Assembly: GCA_003249255.1 (NCBI GenBank)
Contig: QKJP01000049.1
Coordinates: 62,001-126,000 of the forward strand
Origin: Bacteroidales bacterium
GTDB taxonomy: Bacteria > Bacteroidota > Bacteroidia > Bacteroidales > Marinilabiliaceae
DNA: 64,000 nt
Direction: 5' to 3'
A model generated the notes under the pieces. It did no database searches. It had not been told where the DNA came from and saw only the letters and a program-made list of their open reading frames with translations. This document shows, piece after piece, positions 36,743-45,557 of the stretch. The position numbers and the translations under genes are program-made. The stretch's first letter is position 1. Every line of letters begins with the position of its first letter.

Positions 36743-37898
36743 CTACTATTTCTCCCTTTTTTATCTCTTTGATGCCTATTGGCACAGTTACCAAACAGTT
36801 TGCGTTTATTAAGGCGTTAATGTGTGCTGCACCATGGTACTCTACCGGTGTAACAGTACCATCACCATTAAGTTTAGCTGGCATAAAAAGCAAGCGATCT
36901 GTTCTTTTTCGGCTGTAATCTTCGCTTAATGTTGCTGTAGATCGGAAAGGTTGGAAATTATATCCTTGCAAAGCCATTAAAAATGGCTTAATGTATAAAT
37001 CGAATTGAATGTAGGACGATGCCGGATTACCCGCACATCCTATGCAATACTGATTGCCTTTGCGTGCAAATACAATTGGTTTGCCCGGTTGAACCGCAAT
37101 ACGCGTTACCTGAAGTTCGAAGCCAAGTTTTTGCATGACGTCTGGAATGAAATCGAATTCCCCTTCAGAAACTCCTCCCGACATAATGATGACATCACTT
37201 ACTTCTAAAGCCGAACTTATCTTGTTGTAAGTTTCGTCAAAGCTATCTTTAATGATGCCACCATAATTGGCAGTCAGTCCTAGTTCCTGAACCTGAGCCA
37301 CCATTTGTGAGGAGTTCGAATTACGAATTTGATGGGGAGCAGGTTTTTGTGATGGTTCTACCAATTCGCTACCCGTTGCAAAAACTGTAACTTGGGGTTG
37401 TTTATAAACGGTTGGTTCCGCAATACCGGCACCGGCTAAGATGGGAATGTGTTTTGATGTTAAATAAGTTCCTGTAGGTAAGGCTTGGTCGCCTACTTTA
37501 ACATCTTCGGCTGTAAAACAAATGTTTGTTTTTGTTTTACCACTCGGACACACAATTTTTTCACCACGCTCTTCAATTTGCTCTTTCATGATCACACAAT
37601 CCGCTCCTTCTGGAACCACTGCTCCGGTCATGATCTTCGCACATTGATTAGGACCAATTTTGTTTTCAGGTTTTTTACCTGCAAATATGGTTTCGATCAC
37701 CTCCAGTTCGTTGTTGATATCTTCCATGCGACAAGCAATGCCATCCATGGCCGATTTATTAAAAGGAGGTAGGTTAATATCATAAGTCGTATCACTCGCC
37801 AACACTCGTAGATGCGCTTTTGCTAAACTGACTTTCTCCGTGCCTAAAGTAACGGCATTTGAAAGAATCAAGTTAAGAGCATCATGAAATTCTATCAT
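36726..37898 (-). CDS. moeA: Molybdopterin molybdenumtransferase MoeA
   Basis: 390 residues, normal for the family. The N-terminal domain shows LPPFNKSAMDGIACR and AKIMTGAVVPEGADCVIMKE. The MogA-like domain has VFATGSELVEP, SSQMVAQVQELG, IIMSGGVSEGEFDFIPDV and RIAVQPGKPIVFA followed by GCAGNPASSYIQF. The C-terminal domain IV follows. It inserts molybdate or, in tungsten enzymes, tungstate into adenylated pterin. It sits between the ModE-like regulator and moaA and overlaps the latter. Confidence 0.95.
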   Translation of the reverse strand: MIEFHDALNLILSNAVTLGTEKVSLAKAHLRVLASDTTYDINLPPFNKSAMDGIACRMEDINNELEVIETIFAGKKPENKIGPNQCAKIMTGAVVPEGADCVIMKEQIEERGEKIVCPSGKTKTNICFTAEDVKVGDQALPTGTYLTSKHIPILAGAGIAEPTVYKQPQVTVFATGSELVEPSQKPAPHQIRNSNSSQMVAQVQELGLTANYGGIIKDSFDETYNKISSALEVSDVIIMSGGVSEGEFDFIPDVMQKLGFELQVTRIAVQPGKPIVFARKGNQYCIGCAGNPASSYIQFDLYIKPFLMALQGYNFQPFRSTATLSEDYSRKRTDRLLFMPAKLNGDGTVTPVEYHGAAHINALINANCLVTVPIGIKEIKKGEIVDVRSF

Positions 37899-38093
37899 AG
37901 TAAATGTGATTTAAATATTGAATTGCAGTAAAATGCAATTCGCAGCAAAAATAATTAATTGCACCTTGAATTGCAAAAACACTTCAGATTATAACTTTTA
38001 ACCGGTTTGAAGGAGACGAAGTTTTTGATGTTGGTAATGGCTTATCTCCTTGTGGATATTAATCCGTCAGCACCTTATCGCATCAGTACTTTT

Positions 38094-38471
38094 TTACTTA
38101 TTAATCTCTCTAAAAAACTTCTTTGTAATGTTGTGGATAGCCTGGTCAAATTCAGTTCTTAAATCTTTATGTGCGCGGATCAAATTTAGGCCATCGTCTG
38201 TTAATGTGGTTTTCCCGCCATGAGCTCCTCCGCGTTGGCGGTCGACCAACTTAAAACCTAGTTTTTCCTCCATTTCCTGAAGTTTTCCCCAGGCTTTTCG
38301 ATAACTGATTTCCATCTCCTCAGCAGCATCTTTAAGCGAACCCGTATGGTCGATCGAACGCAATAATTTGAAACTGTCTGCATCGATGATTTTACCATGT
38401 TCTTTGTGCTCAAGTGTTATTGAGTAGTCTAAAAAGATATTGTAGTATTTTGATCCTTTTGGTCCGGCCAT
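38094..38471 (-). CDS. One-domain ModE-type transcriptional regulator
   Basis: 125 residues: only the winged helix-turn-helix half of ModE, with SFKLLRSIDHTGSLKDAAEE and MEISYRKAWGKLQEMEEKLG followed by GGAHGGKTTLTDDG. The molybdate-binding Mop/TOBE half of E. coli ModE is absent. Such short forms are common. Its place in the operon suggests that it controls the cofactor or AOR genes; how it senses metal without a TOBE domain is unclear. Confidence 0.85.
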   Translation of the reverse strand: MAGPKGSKYYNIFLDYSITLEHKEHGKIIDADSFKLLRSIDHTGSLKDAAEEMEISYRKAWGKLQEMEEKLGFKLVDRQRGGAHGGKTTLTDDGLNLIRAHKDLRTEFDQAIHNITKKFFREINK

Positions 38472-38572
38472 AATTTTTGTTAAAAAGTCCGGAGTCTGAA
38501 AACCGGAGTTGATATTGAAGTGATAATTTGTTAGTTCATAAAGCTACCAGATATCACGATAGCTAATAGGTC

Positions 38573-39304
38573 TTATTTTTCTCCACAGATTGAGCAATCC
38601 GGATTTTTATGTAAATCCATTTTGACCCATTCCATAGTATGTGCATCAAAAAACATCAATTTATTTTTAAATGTTTCTCTTCCGGTGAGATAGTTAATTG
38701 TTTCTAAGGCTTGCATGGTTCCGATAACTCCGGCAACCGCTCCTAATACCGGTTTGGGTTTGCCATCTTCTTCAGCTCCATCAAACAAACAATTAACGCA
38801 TGGAGTGTGTGGAGGGTTCAATAGGGTAAGTTGCCCTGTCCAGCAATCAATCCCGGCATGCACAACTGCTGTTCCTGTTTCTATGCTGTAACGATTTATA
38901 ACAAAGCGTGATGGTACGTTGTCTAAACAGTCTACTATCACATCAACGCCTTCTGCATATTTAGCAATGTTTGAATCATCCACTGCCACCTCATGGGTTT
39001 CAACTGTTATTGAAGGATTGAGGTTGCTAAGCGTTTCATGGGCAGAATCAGCTTTAGATACATCAATGTCATTGGTGCCATGTAAGATTTGGCGGTTGAG
39101 ATTGGATAGTTCTACCTTATCCCGATCGCAAATAATGAGATGACCTACACCGGCTGCTGCCAAATAATAGGATACTGGTCCGCCTAAACCCCCTGCGCCT
39201 ATAATTAAAACTTTTGAGTTTTTAATTTTGAGTTGACCTTCTTCTCCAAATTCCGGTAGAATTAATTGTCGTAAGTACCTGGTTTGTTCCTTTTCTGATA
39301 GCAT
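38573..39304 (-). CDS. MoeB/ThiF-family sulfur-carrier adenylyltransferase
   Basis: 243 residues. The nucleotide-binding loop is IGAGGLGGPVSYYLA (about 31-45), then CDRDKVELSNLNRQIL with its conserved arginine, and the metal cysteines CVNC (about 178-181) and CSIC (about 236-239) typical of E1-like MoeB/ThiF. It would adenylate the C-terminus of a small sulfur-carrier protein, most likely the MoaD-like one 2.6 kb away. It heads the minus-strand cofactor operon, back to back with aor. MoeB versus ThiF cannot be separated by sequence alone; the context favours MoeB. Confidence 0.85.
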   Translation of the reverse strand: MLSEKEQTRYLRQLILPEFGEEGQLKIKNSKVLIIGAGGLGGPVSYYLAAAGVGHLIICDRDKVELSNLNRQILHGTNDIDVSKADSAHETLSNLNPSITVETHEVAVDDSNIAKYAEGVDVIVDCLDNVPSRFVINRYSIETGTAVVHAGIDCWTGQLTLLNPPHTPCVNCLFDGAEEDGKPKPVLGAVAGVIGTMQALETINYLTGRETFKNKLMFFDAHTMEWVKMDLHKNPDCSICGEK

Positions 39305-39599
39305 GCAATTATAATTTGATGGTGCAAAGTAAATTATTTTTTGTTTTAATAAATCCTTCCAATTTACTCTGCAAACTTTTGGGACTATGAATTATCTTCA
39401 ATTTTTTGTCAACCCTCTTTTTAATAGTTTATCAGAATGCCGGGAATTAAACCCTTTGACGTTATGCAAAAAAAGAATATTGCCAGTATTGGAGAAAAAT
39501 TTCTTTTATCTTTTTGCACTAAATTCTACTGTATCAATTAAATAACCAATATGTATAACTTTGCATGTCGTGTAATAGACTTAACATCCTCAAAATTCG

Positions 39600-39630
39600 T
39601 TGATTAAGCGTGAAAAATATTGTAAATTTG
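39600..39630 (+). promoter_or_regulatory. Promoter of the aldehyde:ferredoxin oxidoreductase gene
   Basis: TTG at 39600-39602 and TAAATTTG at 39623-39630 are 20 bp apart, matching the Bacteroidota consensus. The aor ATG lies 42 bp further. A second -7-like word (TAACTTTG, 39556-39563) lies upstream. The rest of the 368 bp divergent gap shows no gene. Confidence 0.7.
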
Positions 39631-39672
39631 GTCTCGCAATTTTGATGATCAAAATACTTAAACATTATAGAT

Positions 39673-41589
39673 ATGACTTTTGGTTTTAGAGATAGAGTTT
39701 TAAGAATTAATCTTACAGACTCTTCAATTAAAGTGGAGAGCCCTGGTGAAGAGTTCTTTAAAAAGTACATGGGTGGTACAAACATGATTGGTTACTACCT
39801 AAATACAGAGGTTCCTGGTGATGTAGATGCATTAGCCCCAGAGAATAAGATTATTGTTTCTCCAAGTATTATGACTGGTGCTGCAATCCCTGGTTTCTCT
39901 CGTTTTTCTGTAGGTGCAAAAAGTCCATTAACCAATGGTTTTGGAAACTCAGAAGCTGGTGGTTTCTTTGGCCCTGAATTAAAATGGGCTGGTTACGATA
40001 CGATTATTGTAGAAGGTAAAGCAGAAAAGCCTGTTTATATCTCTATAACTAACGATAAAGTTGAGATTAAAGATGCTTCACATATGTGGGGTAAAGAGAC
40101 TGGGCCTGTTCAAGACATGATTCGTGAAGAAATGGGTGAGAGCAAAGCGCGCGTTCTTCAGACAGGTCCTGCAGGTGAGAACTTAGTTCGTTTTGCTGCT
40201 TTAACAAATGAGCTTAAGCACTGGAACGGCCGTACCGGTATGGGTGCTGTTTTTGGTTCTAAGAATCTTCGTGCGATCGCTGTAAAAGGTGACGATAAAG
40301 ATTTTATGAAAGAAGCAGATGAAATTAAGAAATATACACAGTGGTTTGCTAAGAATTGGAAAAGTCACGAAGGGCTTCCTGGTTTTGGTGAAGTAGGTAC
40401 AATGAGTCTTGTATCTATTTTAGATAGCATGGGTATTTTACCAACGCGTAATTTCCAGCAAGGTTCTTTCGAGAGTGCTGCTGATATCGATGGACCAAAA
40501 ATTTTAGAACAAATTGGTCATAAGCGTGAAGGTTGTTTCTCTTGTCCTATCCGTTGTAAAATGGTAGTGAAAAACGAATCTGAAGATCCTGATAAAAATA
40601 TCGATCCTGCATACGGTGCTCCAGAGTACGAAACTATGGGTTCTATTGGTTCTGGTACGGCAATTAAAGACTTAATTACTGTATGTAAAGGTAATGAGTT
40701 AATTGCTCGTTACGGAATGGATTCTATTGGTGCTGGTGTGACAATTGCTTTCGCAATGGAATGTTACGAAAAAGGTATCATTACTAAAGAAGATACTGGT
40801 GGTTTAGAATTAAACTTTGGTGATAACAATGCATTTTTACGTTTAATCGAGAAGATTGCTAAGCGTGATGGTATTGGTGATATTCTTGCAGAAGGTTGTT
40901 ACAGAGCTGCTCAGAAATTTGGTAAAGGTGCAGAGAAATTAGCAATGCATTCTAAAGGTATGGAGTTTGCTGCGCACGAGCCACGTGGTAAGTGGAACGT
41001 AGGTTTAGGTTATGCAGTTTCTCCAAATGGTGCCGACCACGTTGTAGTAGAGCACGACCACTGTTTTATGGGTGAACCAAACACAGATCCTGAAGCATTA
41101 GTCGATGGTGATATCTTCCCATTATTCAACTGGGGTATTCGTAAGCCAATGGAGCCTTGTTCTTTAGATCATGACAAGATTCGTGCTTTCGTAATTCTTC
41201 AGAAACTTTGGGGTATCGCAGATATGTTAGACATCTGTATCTTCTTAGTTGAGCCAAGTCGCCGTATGATTACATTAAATCACTTACCAAAATTGGTTAA
41301 CCATGTTACCGGTTGGGATGTGAGCTTAAACGAGTTAATTATGGCTGCAGAACGTAGTATTGTTATGGCTCGTCAGTTTAACGCAAAATGTGGTATTACA
41401 GAGAAAGACGAGGTTATTCCAGAGCGTTTCTTTACACCTCTTCCAAATGGTGCCTTAAAAGGAATGGCTATCGATAAAGATACTTTCTATGAAGCTCGTA
41501 CATTATATTACCACATGGCTGGTATGGATGAGCACGGTGCTCCACTTAAAGGTAAATTAGTAGAGCTTAGCTTAGAAGAAGTTATGTAA
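39673..41589 (+). CDS. aor: Tungsten-type aldehyde:ferredoxin oxidoreductase
   Basis: 638 residues. AOR oxidises aldehydes to acids with ferredoxin, or reduces acids in reverse, using a tungsten bis-pterin and a 4Fe-4S cluster. Cluster ligands Cys288, Cys291 and Cys295 (GCFSCPIRC) fall at the same numbers as in the Pyrococcus enzyme; the fourth is probably Cys522 in DICIFL. Pterin-binding blocks GGFFGPELKWAGYD and TGPAGEN, and EYETMGSIGSG, are present. Codon use is strongly biased (GGT, CGT, TTA, AAA; few rare codons) compared with the neighbours, suggesting high expression. It has its own promoter and terminator and no fused redox partner. Confidence 0.93.
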   Translation: MTFGFRDRVLRINLTDSSIKVESPGEEFFKKYMGGTNMIGYYLNTEVPGDVDALAPENKIIVSPSIMTGAAIPGFSRFSVGAKSPLTNGFGNSEAGGFFGPELKWAGYDTIIVEGKAEKPVYISITNDKVEIKDASHMWGKETGPVQDMIREEMGESKARVLQTGPAGENLVRFAALTNELKHWNGRTGMGAVFGSKNLRAIAVKGDDKDFMKEADEIKKYTQWFAKNWKSHEGLPGFGEVGTMSLVSILDSMGILPTRNFQQGSFESAADIDGPKILEQIGHKREGCFSCPIRCKMVVKNESEDPDKNIDPAYGAPEYETMGSIGSGTAIKDLITVCKGNELIARYGMDSIGAGVTIAFAMECYEKGIITKEDTGGLELNFGDNNAFLRLIEKIAKRDGIGDILAEGCYRAAQKFGKGAEKLAMHSKGMEFAAHEPRGKWNVGLGYAVSPNGADHVVVEHDHCFMGEPNTDPEALVDGDIFPLFNWGIRKPMEPCSLDHDKIRAFVILQKLWGIADMLDICIFLVEPSRRMITLNHLPKLVNHVTGWDVSLNELIMAAERSIVMARQFNAKCGITEKDEVIPERFFTPLPNGALKGMAIDKDTFYEARTLYYHMAGMDEHGAPLKGKLVELSLEEVM

Positions 41590-41611
41590 ACAAACTTCTT
41601 ATTATATAGCC

Positions 41612-41650
41612 AATGGAGATGTGACTTGTTTGCATCTCCATTTTTATTTT
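41612..41650 (+). terminator. Rho-independent terminator after aor
   Basis: AATGGAGATG and CATCTCCATT form a 10 bp stem with an 11-base loop, followed by TTTATTTT. It separates aor from the MoaD-like gene. Confidence 0.85.
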
Positions 41651-41706
41651 AATTGAGGCAATAGGGAATTGTAACTGTTCGGATAGTTAACTGGTGTAAA
41701 AATGTA

Positions 41707-41791
41707 AGTCCCAACGGGGCGAAATATAACAGCATCGGGCGCAGCCCTATGTTTTCGTTATACTAATCAAGCCCTGTAAGGACGATAGGCA
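41707..41791 (+). repeat. Structured REP-like intergenic element
   Basis: Nested dyads are visible: TATAAC (41725-41730) pairs with GTTATA (41757-41762), enclosing GGGC-GCA-GCCC. Flanking CCCAACGGGGCG and GCCCTGTAAGGAC words resemble short palindromes found in Bacteroidota spacers. The 313 bp gap between aor and the MoaD-like gene contains this and the terminator only. Confidence 0.55.
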
Positions 41792-41903
41792 TAAACAATA
41801 CACATCTTTTCTGCCCACTATCCAAATTACTTTATAATTTTGAATAGAAATTAAACCCTTTTTCTATGTCTTCGTTTAATACATAGATCAGAAACAACAT
41901 ATT

Positions 41904-42140
41904 ATGTCAGTAGTAAAAATAAAAGGATTAGGGCCATTAAAGGCGAAAATTGGAGACGAGCACGAAGCAGAATTAAACGGAACAGAAATAACCGCTTTTG
42001 AATTTATTGAAAAGAATTATGATGTACCACCAACTGAATCTCGCATGAGTTTCATCATCAATGGCCGGATGCGTAAAGGAGATTACATTCTCCAGCCAAA
42101 TGATGACATTACAGTTTTGAAAATGGGTGGAGCAGGTTAA
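41904..42140 (+). CDS. MoaD/ThiS-like sulfur-carrier protein with a GGAG end
   Basis: 78 residues with the ubiquitin-like beta-grasp pattern (MSVVKIKGLGPLKAKIGDE; FIINGRMRKGDYILQPNDDI; TVLKMGGAG). MoaD carries the thiocarboxylate on a terminal Gly-Gly for dithiolene formation. Here the protein ends Gly-Gly-Ala-Gly, so the last two residues are Ala-Gly. Either Ala-Gly is accepted or the tail is trimmed. Its place next to aor and the MoeB-like gene suggests tungstopterin synthesis; no moaE is in the window. Confidence 0.8.
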   Translation: MSVVKIKGLGPLKAKIGDEHEAELNGTEITAFEFIEKNYDVPPTESRMSFIINGRMRKGDYILQPNDDITVLKMGGAG

Positions 42141-42218
42141 TTGTTAATGATGAATGTTTAATTATTAATTATTAATGAAGAGTGAGACCTATTAAAATTG
42201 ATAATTAAACATTAATAA

Positions 42219-42986
42219 TTATTGATTGAGCCACTGTTTAAACTTAGTCGTCTTTGATGACGATATAATGACATCTTCATTAGCTTCAGGTATTAAAGTC
42301 AGTTTTAATTTACTTTTTGAATATACTGAAGCTTCTTTTATGGCCTTTATATTAACAATATAAGCACGGTTTATTCTGAAAAAGATTCCCGGATTAACTT
42401 TACTTTCCAATTGTTCTATGGTTAAATTTACATCATAAGACTGACCGGAGTGTAGCGTCAGAAAAACATATTTTCCTTCTGCGTGAAAATATGCAATTTC
42501 ATCAATGGTAATACTTTTGATTTTGTCTTTGTAATGAACCATAAAGCGCTCTTGATAATCATCTTTTGAATGACTTTTTTGAATCAATTGGCCTAATAAC
42601 TTGTAATCAATTCCGGATGAAGATTCTTGTCTTCCTTTTTTAAACTTTTCAATACTCACTTTTAAGTCTTCTTTGCTTAGAGGTTTGAGCAAATAGCCGA
42701 TGCTGTTTTGTTTAAAAGCTTCAATGGCATATTGGTCGTAGGCTGTAGTGAAAATAATAGGTGTTTCTACTTCTATTGCCTTAAAGATGGAGAAGCTGTT
42801 TCCATCTGCCAGATGAATATCTAAAAAGATGAGGTCTACTTTATTTGACTTTAAAAATTCTATGGTTTGAGAAACAGAATCCAAAGTATCAACAATTTCA
42901 AATTCAGGTTCTAAATCATTAATAAAAGCCATTAATTTTCGAGCCGAAGGCATTTCATCTTCTACTATTAATACTTTAGTCCTCAT
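42219..42986 (-). CDS. LytTR-family response regulator
   Basis: 255 residues from the ATG at 42986 (a TTG three codons earlier is in frame). The receiver has Asp56 in LIFLDIHLADG and a lysine in YLLKPLSKED. The LytTR DNA-binding domain (about 150-255) has IAYFHAEGKYVFL and FFRINRAYIVNIKAI. It overlaps the kinase stop by 11 bp. Targets may include the efflux operon next door, by position only. Confidence 0.92.
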   Translation of the reverse strand: MRTKVLIVEDEMPSARKLMAFINDLEPEFEIVDTLDSVSQTIEFLKSNKVDLIFLDIHLADGNSFSIFKAIEVETPIIFTTAYDQYAIEAFKQNSIGYLLKPLSKEDLKVSIEKFKKGRQESSSGIDYKLLGQLIQKSHSKDDYQERFMVHYKDKIKSITIDEIAYFHAEGKYVFLTLHSGQSYDVNLTIEQLESKVNPGIFFRINRAYIVNIKAIKEASVYSKSKLKLTLIPEANEDVIISSSKTTKFKQWLNQ

Positions 42987-44007
42987 GAGATTCAATTAAA
43001 GATATACTTACCAGGTAGTGCTTATCTGATGTTCCAAATGTTGGTAATTCATGGTTTAACAGGCGGTATTTTTCCAATAAGTTAGCCTGACCTTTTTGGG
43101 TAGAGTCCACCTTTTCAATTTTTTGATGGATACTATTTTTCACAATCAGCTTCCCGGCTTCGGTATAAATGTTTAGCCGGAGTGGTTCCTTTTTTGAAAC
43201 AGCATTGTGCTTGATTACATTTTCAACCAATAATTGAAGCGTTAAAGGCGGAAGTAAGTAGTGACAATATTTTGCTTCTATATTTAGTTTAAAATCAAAT
43301 CCATCTTCAAATCGGTATTTGTATAAGCTAAGGTATTTATCAATAAAGGCTAATTCGTCTTCTAAAGTCACCAGCTTTTGCTGATTAATGGTTAAAACAT
43401 AACGGTAAGTGGAGGCAAAGTCCTGAATGAAATGATCCGCCTTTTCTGTGCTTTCATAAATAAGAGAAGAGAGTACACTTAGGTTATTAAATAAGAAGTG
43501 ATGATCCAATTGTTCTTTTAACGCACCATACTTTGCATTAATATGTTCCTTTTCCATTTTAGTGAGCTGCATGCTTAGTTTATTACGAGCTTCAATGGAA
43601 AGAATCATTTCCAATATAATCATAATCATCGCATGAACCACTGGAGGCATTATAAATATGATCTCTTCTTTATGCCCGGGTATTGGTTCCATCCAGCCTA
43701 TTTCTACCGCCGTTCTTGCTATTAGAATAAACAGAAACGAATGCACAAAAATGATCACAACATCAGCAAGTAACCTTAAATACCAAATCGAACACCAACC
43801 TTTATGCTGATTCATTTTAGAGATAATGAAATAATACAATGCAACCGCAAAACTTGTGTTTATGATCACCATGAGCATACGCAAGGGTTCCATTTTATGC
43901 ATGCCAAAGTCTGTTGATTCAAAAATATACATCAACGACATGGACATCATCATCATAAATAATCCTACAAAAGGAACCAATATTATTTTAACGGTGTTTG
44001 ATGTCAT
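42976..44007 (-). CDS. LytS/YehU-type sensor histidine kinase
   Basis: I take the ATG at 44007 (343 residues, MTSNTVKIILVPFVGLFMM); the upstream frame reads through what looks like spacer repeat sequence. Four membrane helices lie in the first 145 residues, then a coiled linker. The His_kinase domain has LDHHFLFNNLSVLSSLIYES and an ATPase end with LLPPLTLQLLVENVIKHNAV. The usual QxxPHFLFN reads DHHFLFN, with the phospho-acceptor histidine kept. It is coupled to the LytTR regulator by overlap. Confidence 0.88.
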   Translation of the reverse strand: MTSNTVKIILVPFVGLFMMMMSMSLMYIFESTDFGMHKMEPLRMLMVIINTSFAVALYYFIISKMNQHKGWCSIWYLRLLADVVIIFVHSFLFILIARTAVEIGWMEPIPGHKEEIIFIMPPVVHAMIMIILEMILSIEARNKLSMQLTKMEKEHINAKYGALKEQLDHHFLFNNLSVLSSLIYESTEKADHFIQDFASTYRYVLTINQQKLVTLEDELAFIDKYLSLYKYRFEDGFDFKLNIEAKYCHYLLPPLTLQLLVENVIKHNAVSKKEPLRLNIYTEAGKLIVKNSIHQKIEKVDSTQKGQANLLEKYRLLNHELPTFGTSDKHYLVSISLIESHED

Positions 44008-44225
44008 ACGTTCATTAATAATTAAAATGCATTTGCGCTTAATTGGATTAACATGGAGGTACAAAAGCACAGAGTTTATGTGGAGTAAACACGAATACTC
44101 TGTGCCCCCCGGCTGCATCGGGAAGGTCTGCGACTCTGTGTTTTTTTACGTTAAATCAATAGTTTTTCATTATGCATAATTACAAGATCTTCAGATGATT
44201 AATCACTAAACATTAATAATTTGTT

Positions 44226-45557
44226 TCATTGTTCATTAATTAATTCACCTGCTAATCTCAATAAATTATATTCTGAAATTTTGGCATTGTATTGAGCATC
44301 ACTGTAGTTATAACTTACATTTTGAAGATTCTGTTGCGCAGTTCTGAACTCAATGGAGCTTATTCGGCCCAATTCAAAAGCCTCTTTTGACTTGTTAAAG
44401 TTTAGCTCAGCTTGCGACATGTTTGTTTTTTGCAATTCTACAATTCTACGCTTGTAAGTATAATCTGTAAAGGCGTTAGAGACATTTCCATGCAGTTGCA
44501 TTTCAACTTTTTTACTTTGTTCCTGCTGGCTTAAATAGCTTAAGCGAGCATTCTTTTCTCGTGTGCGTTGTTGCTTACCATTAAACACGTTGAAACGTAA
44601 ACTTACCCCTGCAGATGGACCCAAGCTTTGCATGTAAGTAACATTACTTGCTTCGGTATCTTGCTGATAATAACCATAAGTGCCATAGGCCGATAGAGTA
44701 GGGTATTTATTTGCTGAGGTGATTTTGATATCTGTTTTTGATAGTTCCTCTTGTTGTTGTTGGGAAAGTAAAAGACTGTTATTGCTTTGTGCTCCGGTAA
44801 GGATCTGCTCTTCACTTAAATCATTACGAAACTCAATTGAATCATCCACATCATAGCTTGAAGTTATTGGTATTGCTAATGATACATTCAGGTTTTTTAC
44901 AGTCATTAAAAAGTTTTGCTCAGCCTGTAAAACTCTTGTGCTATCTGTATTCATGTCCACTTCAGCATTGAGCACTTGTAATTGTGTTGCCTGACCAAAT
45001 ACTTTCCGATCCAATGTTCGTTGATAGCGGTCTTTTGAAATGGACATGGCTTCTAATGCAAGATTGAGTGATTTTTGCGCTCTGCATACCTGGTAATACA
45101 ATTGGCTAACCTCCAGAATGGTGTTCTCCATTTGAGCTTTATAGATCGTTTTTTGAAGGTCGTTAGCCTGTTGTAACTTCTTGTAAGTATACAATTTACC
45201 CAAACCATTAAAAAGGACATAATCAACCCTTACATTTGCATTGTAAGTAACCGTTTCGGCATTCTTTGTTTCGAAAGTTTGGGGGGGGCTTGCCATTTCC
45301 ATTTCCCCTTCTTTGATTGAATATTCTGCACTCCCATTTAAAGAGACGGATGGTAATAATCCGGCATTTCCAATGGTATTCTGGTTTTTGGCCTGTTCAA
45401 GCGTATTTTTGGCCGTTTTAAGATCGAAGTTATTTACCAGGGCTATTTCAATGGCTTTTTCTAAGTTTAAGTTTTGTGGCACTTGAGTTTCTTCTTGTGC
45501 AAAACTTACTTGAGCCAGAAATAATAAACTATATGTAATTGACTTAAATTTCATCAT
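44226..45557 (-). CDS. TolC-family outer-membrane efflux protein
   Basis: 443 residues with a signal peptide (about 1-20). It has two repeats of long helices and short strands typical of TolC: NLNLEKAIEIALVNNFDLKT near the start, the second repeat around YPTLSAYGTYGYYQ, and a C-terminal half with VSLRFNVFNGKQQRTREKNA. It forms the outer-membrane channel of the tripartite pump. The start overlaps the RND gene stop by 14 bp. Confidence 0.92.
   Translation of the reverse strand: MMKFKSITYSLLFLAQVSFAQEETQVPQNLNLEKAIEIALVNNFDLKTAKNTLEQAKNQNTIGNAGLLPSVSLNGSAEYSIKEGEMEMASPPQTFETKNAETVTYNANVRVDYVLFNGLGKLYTYKKLQQANDLQKTIYKAQMENTILEVSQLYYQVCRAQKSLNLALEAMSISKDRYQRTLDRKVFGQATQLQVLNAEVDMNTDSTRVLQAEQNFLMTVKNLNVSLAIPITSSYDVDDSIEFRNDLSEEQILTGAQSNNSLLLSQQQQEELSKTDIKITSANKYPTLSAYGTYGYYQQDTEASNVTYMQSLGPSAGVSLRFNVFNGKQQRTREKNARLSYLSQQEQSKKVEMQLHGNVSNAFTDYTYKRRIVELQKTNMSQAELNFNKSKEAFELGRISSIEFRTAQQNLQNVSYNYSDAQYNAKISEYNLLRLAGELINEQ

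Noticed and set aside
44040-44160. CACAGAG/ACTCTGTG inverted words before the LytS-type kinase gene as an operator
   Set aside because: They belong to the same CGCAGAGG/CTCTGTG spacer-repeat family seen elsewhere, and the arms are too far apart and imperfect for a clear operator.
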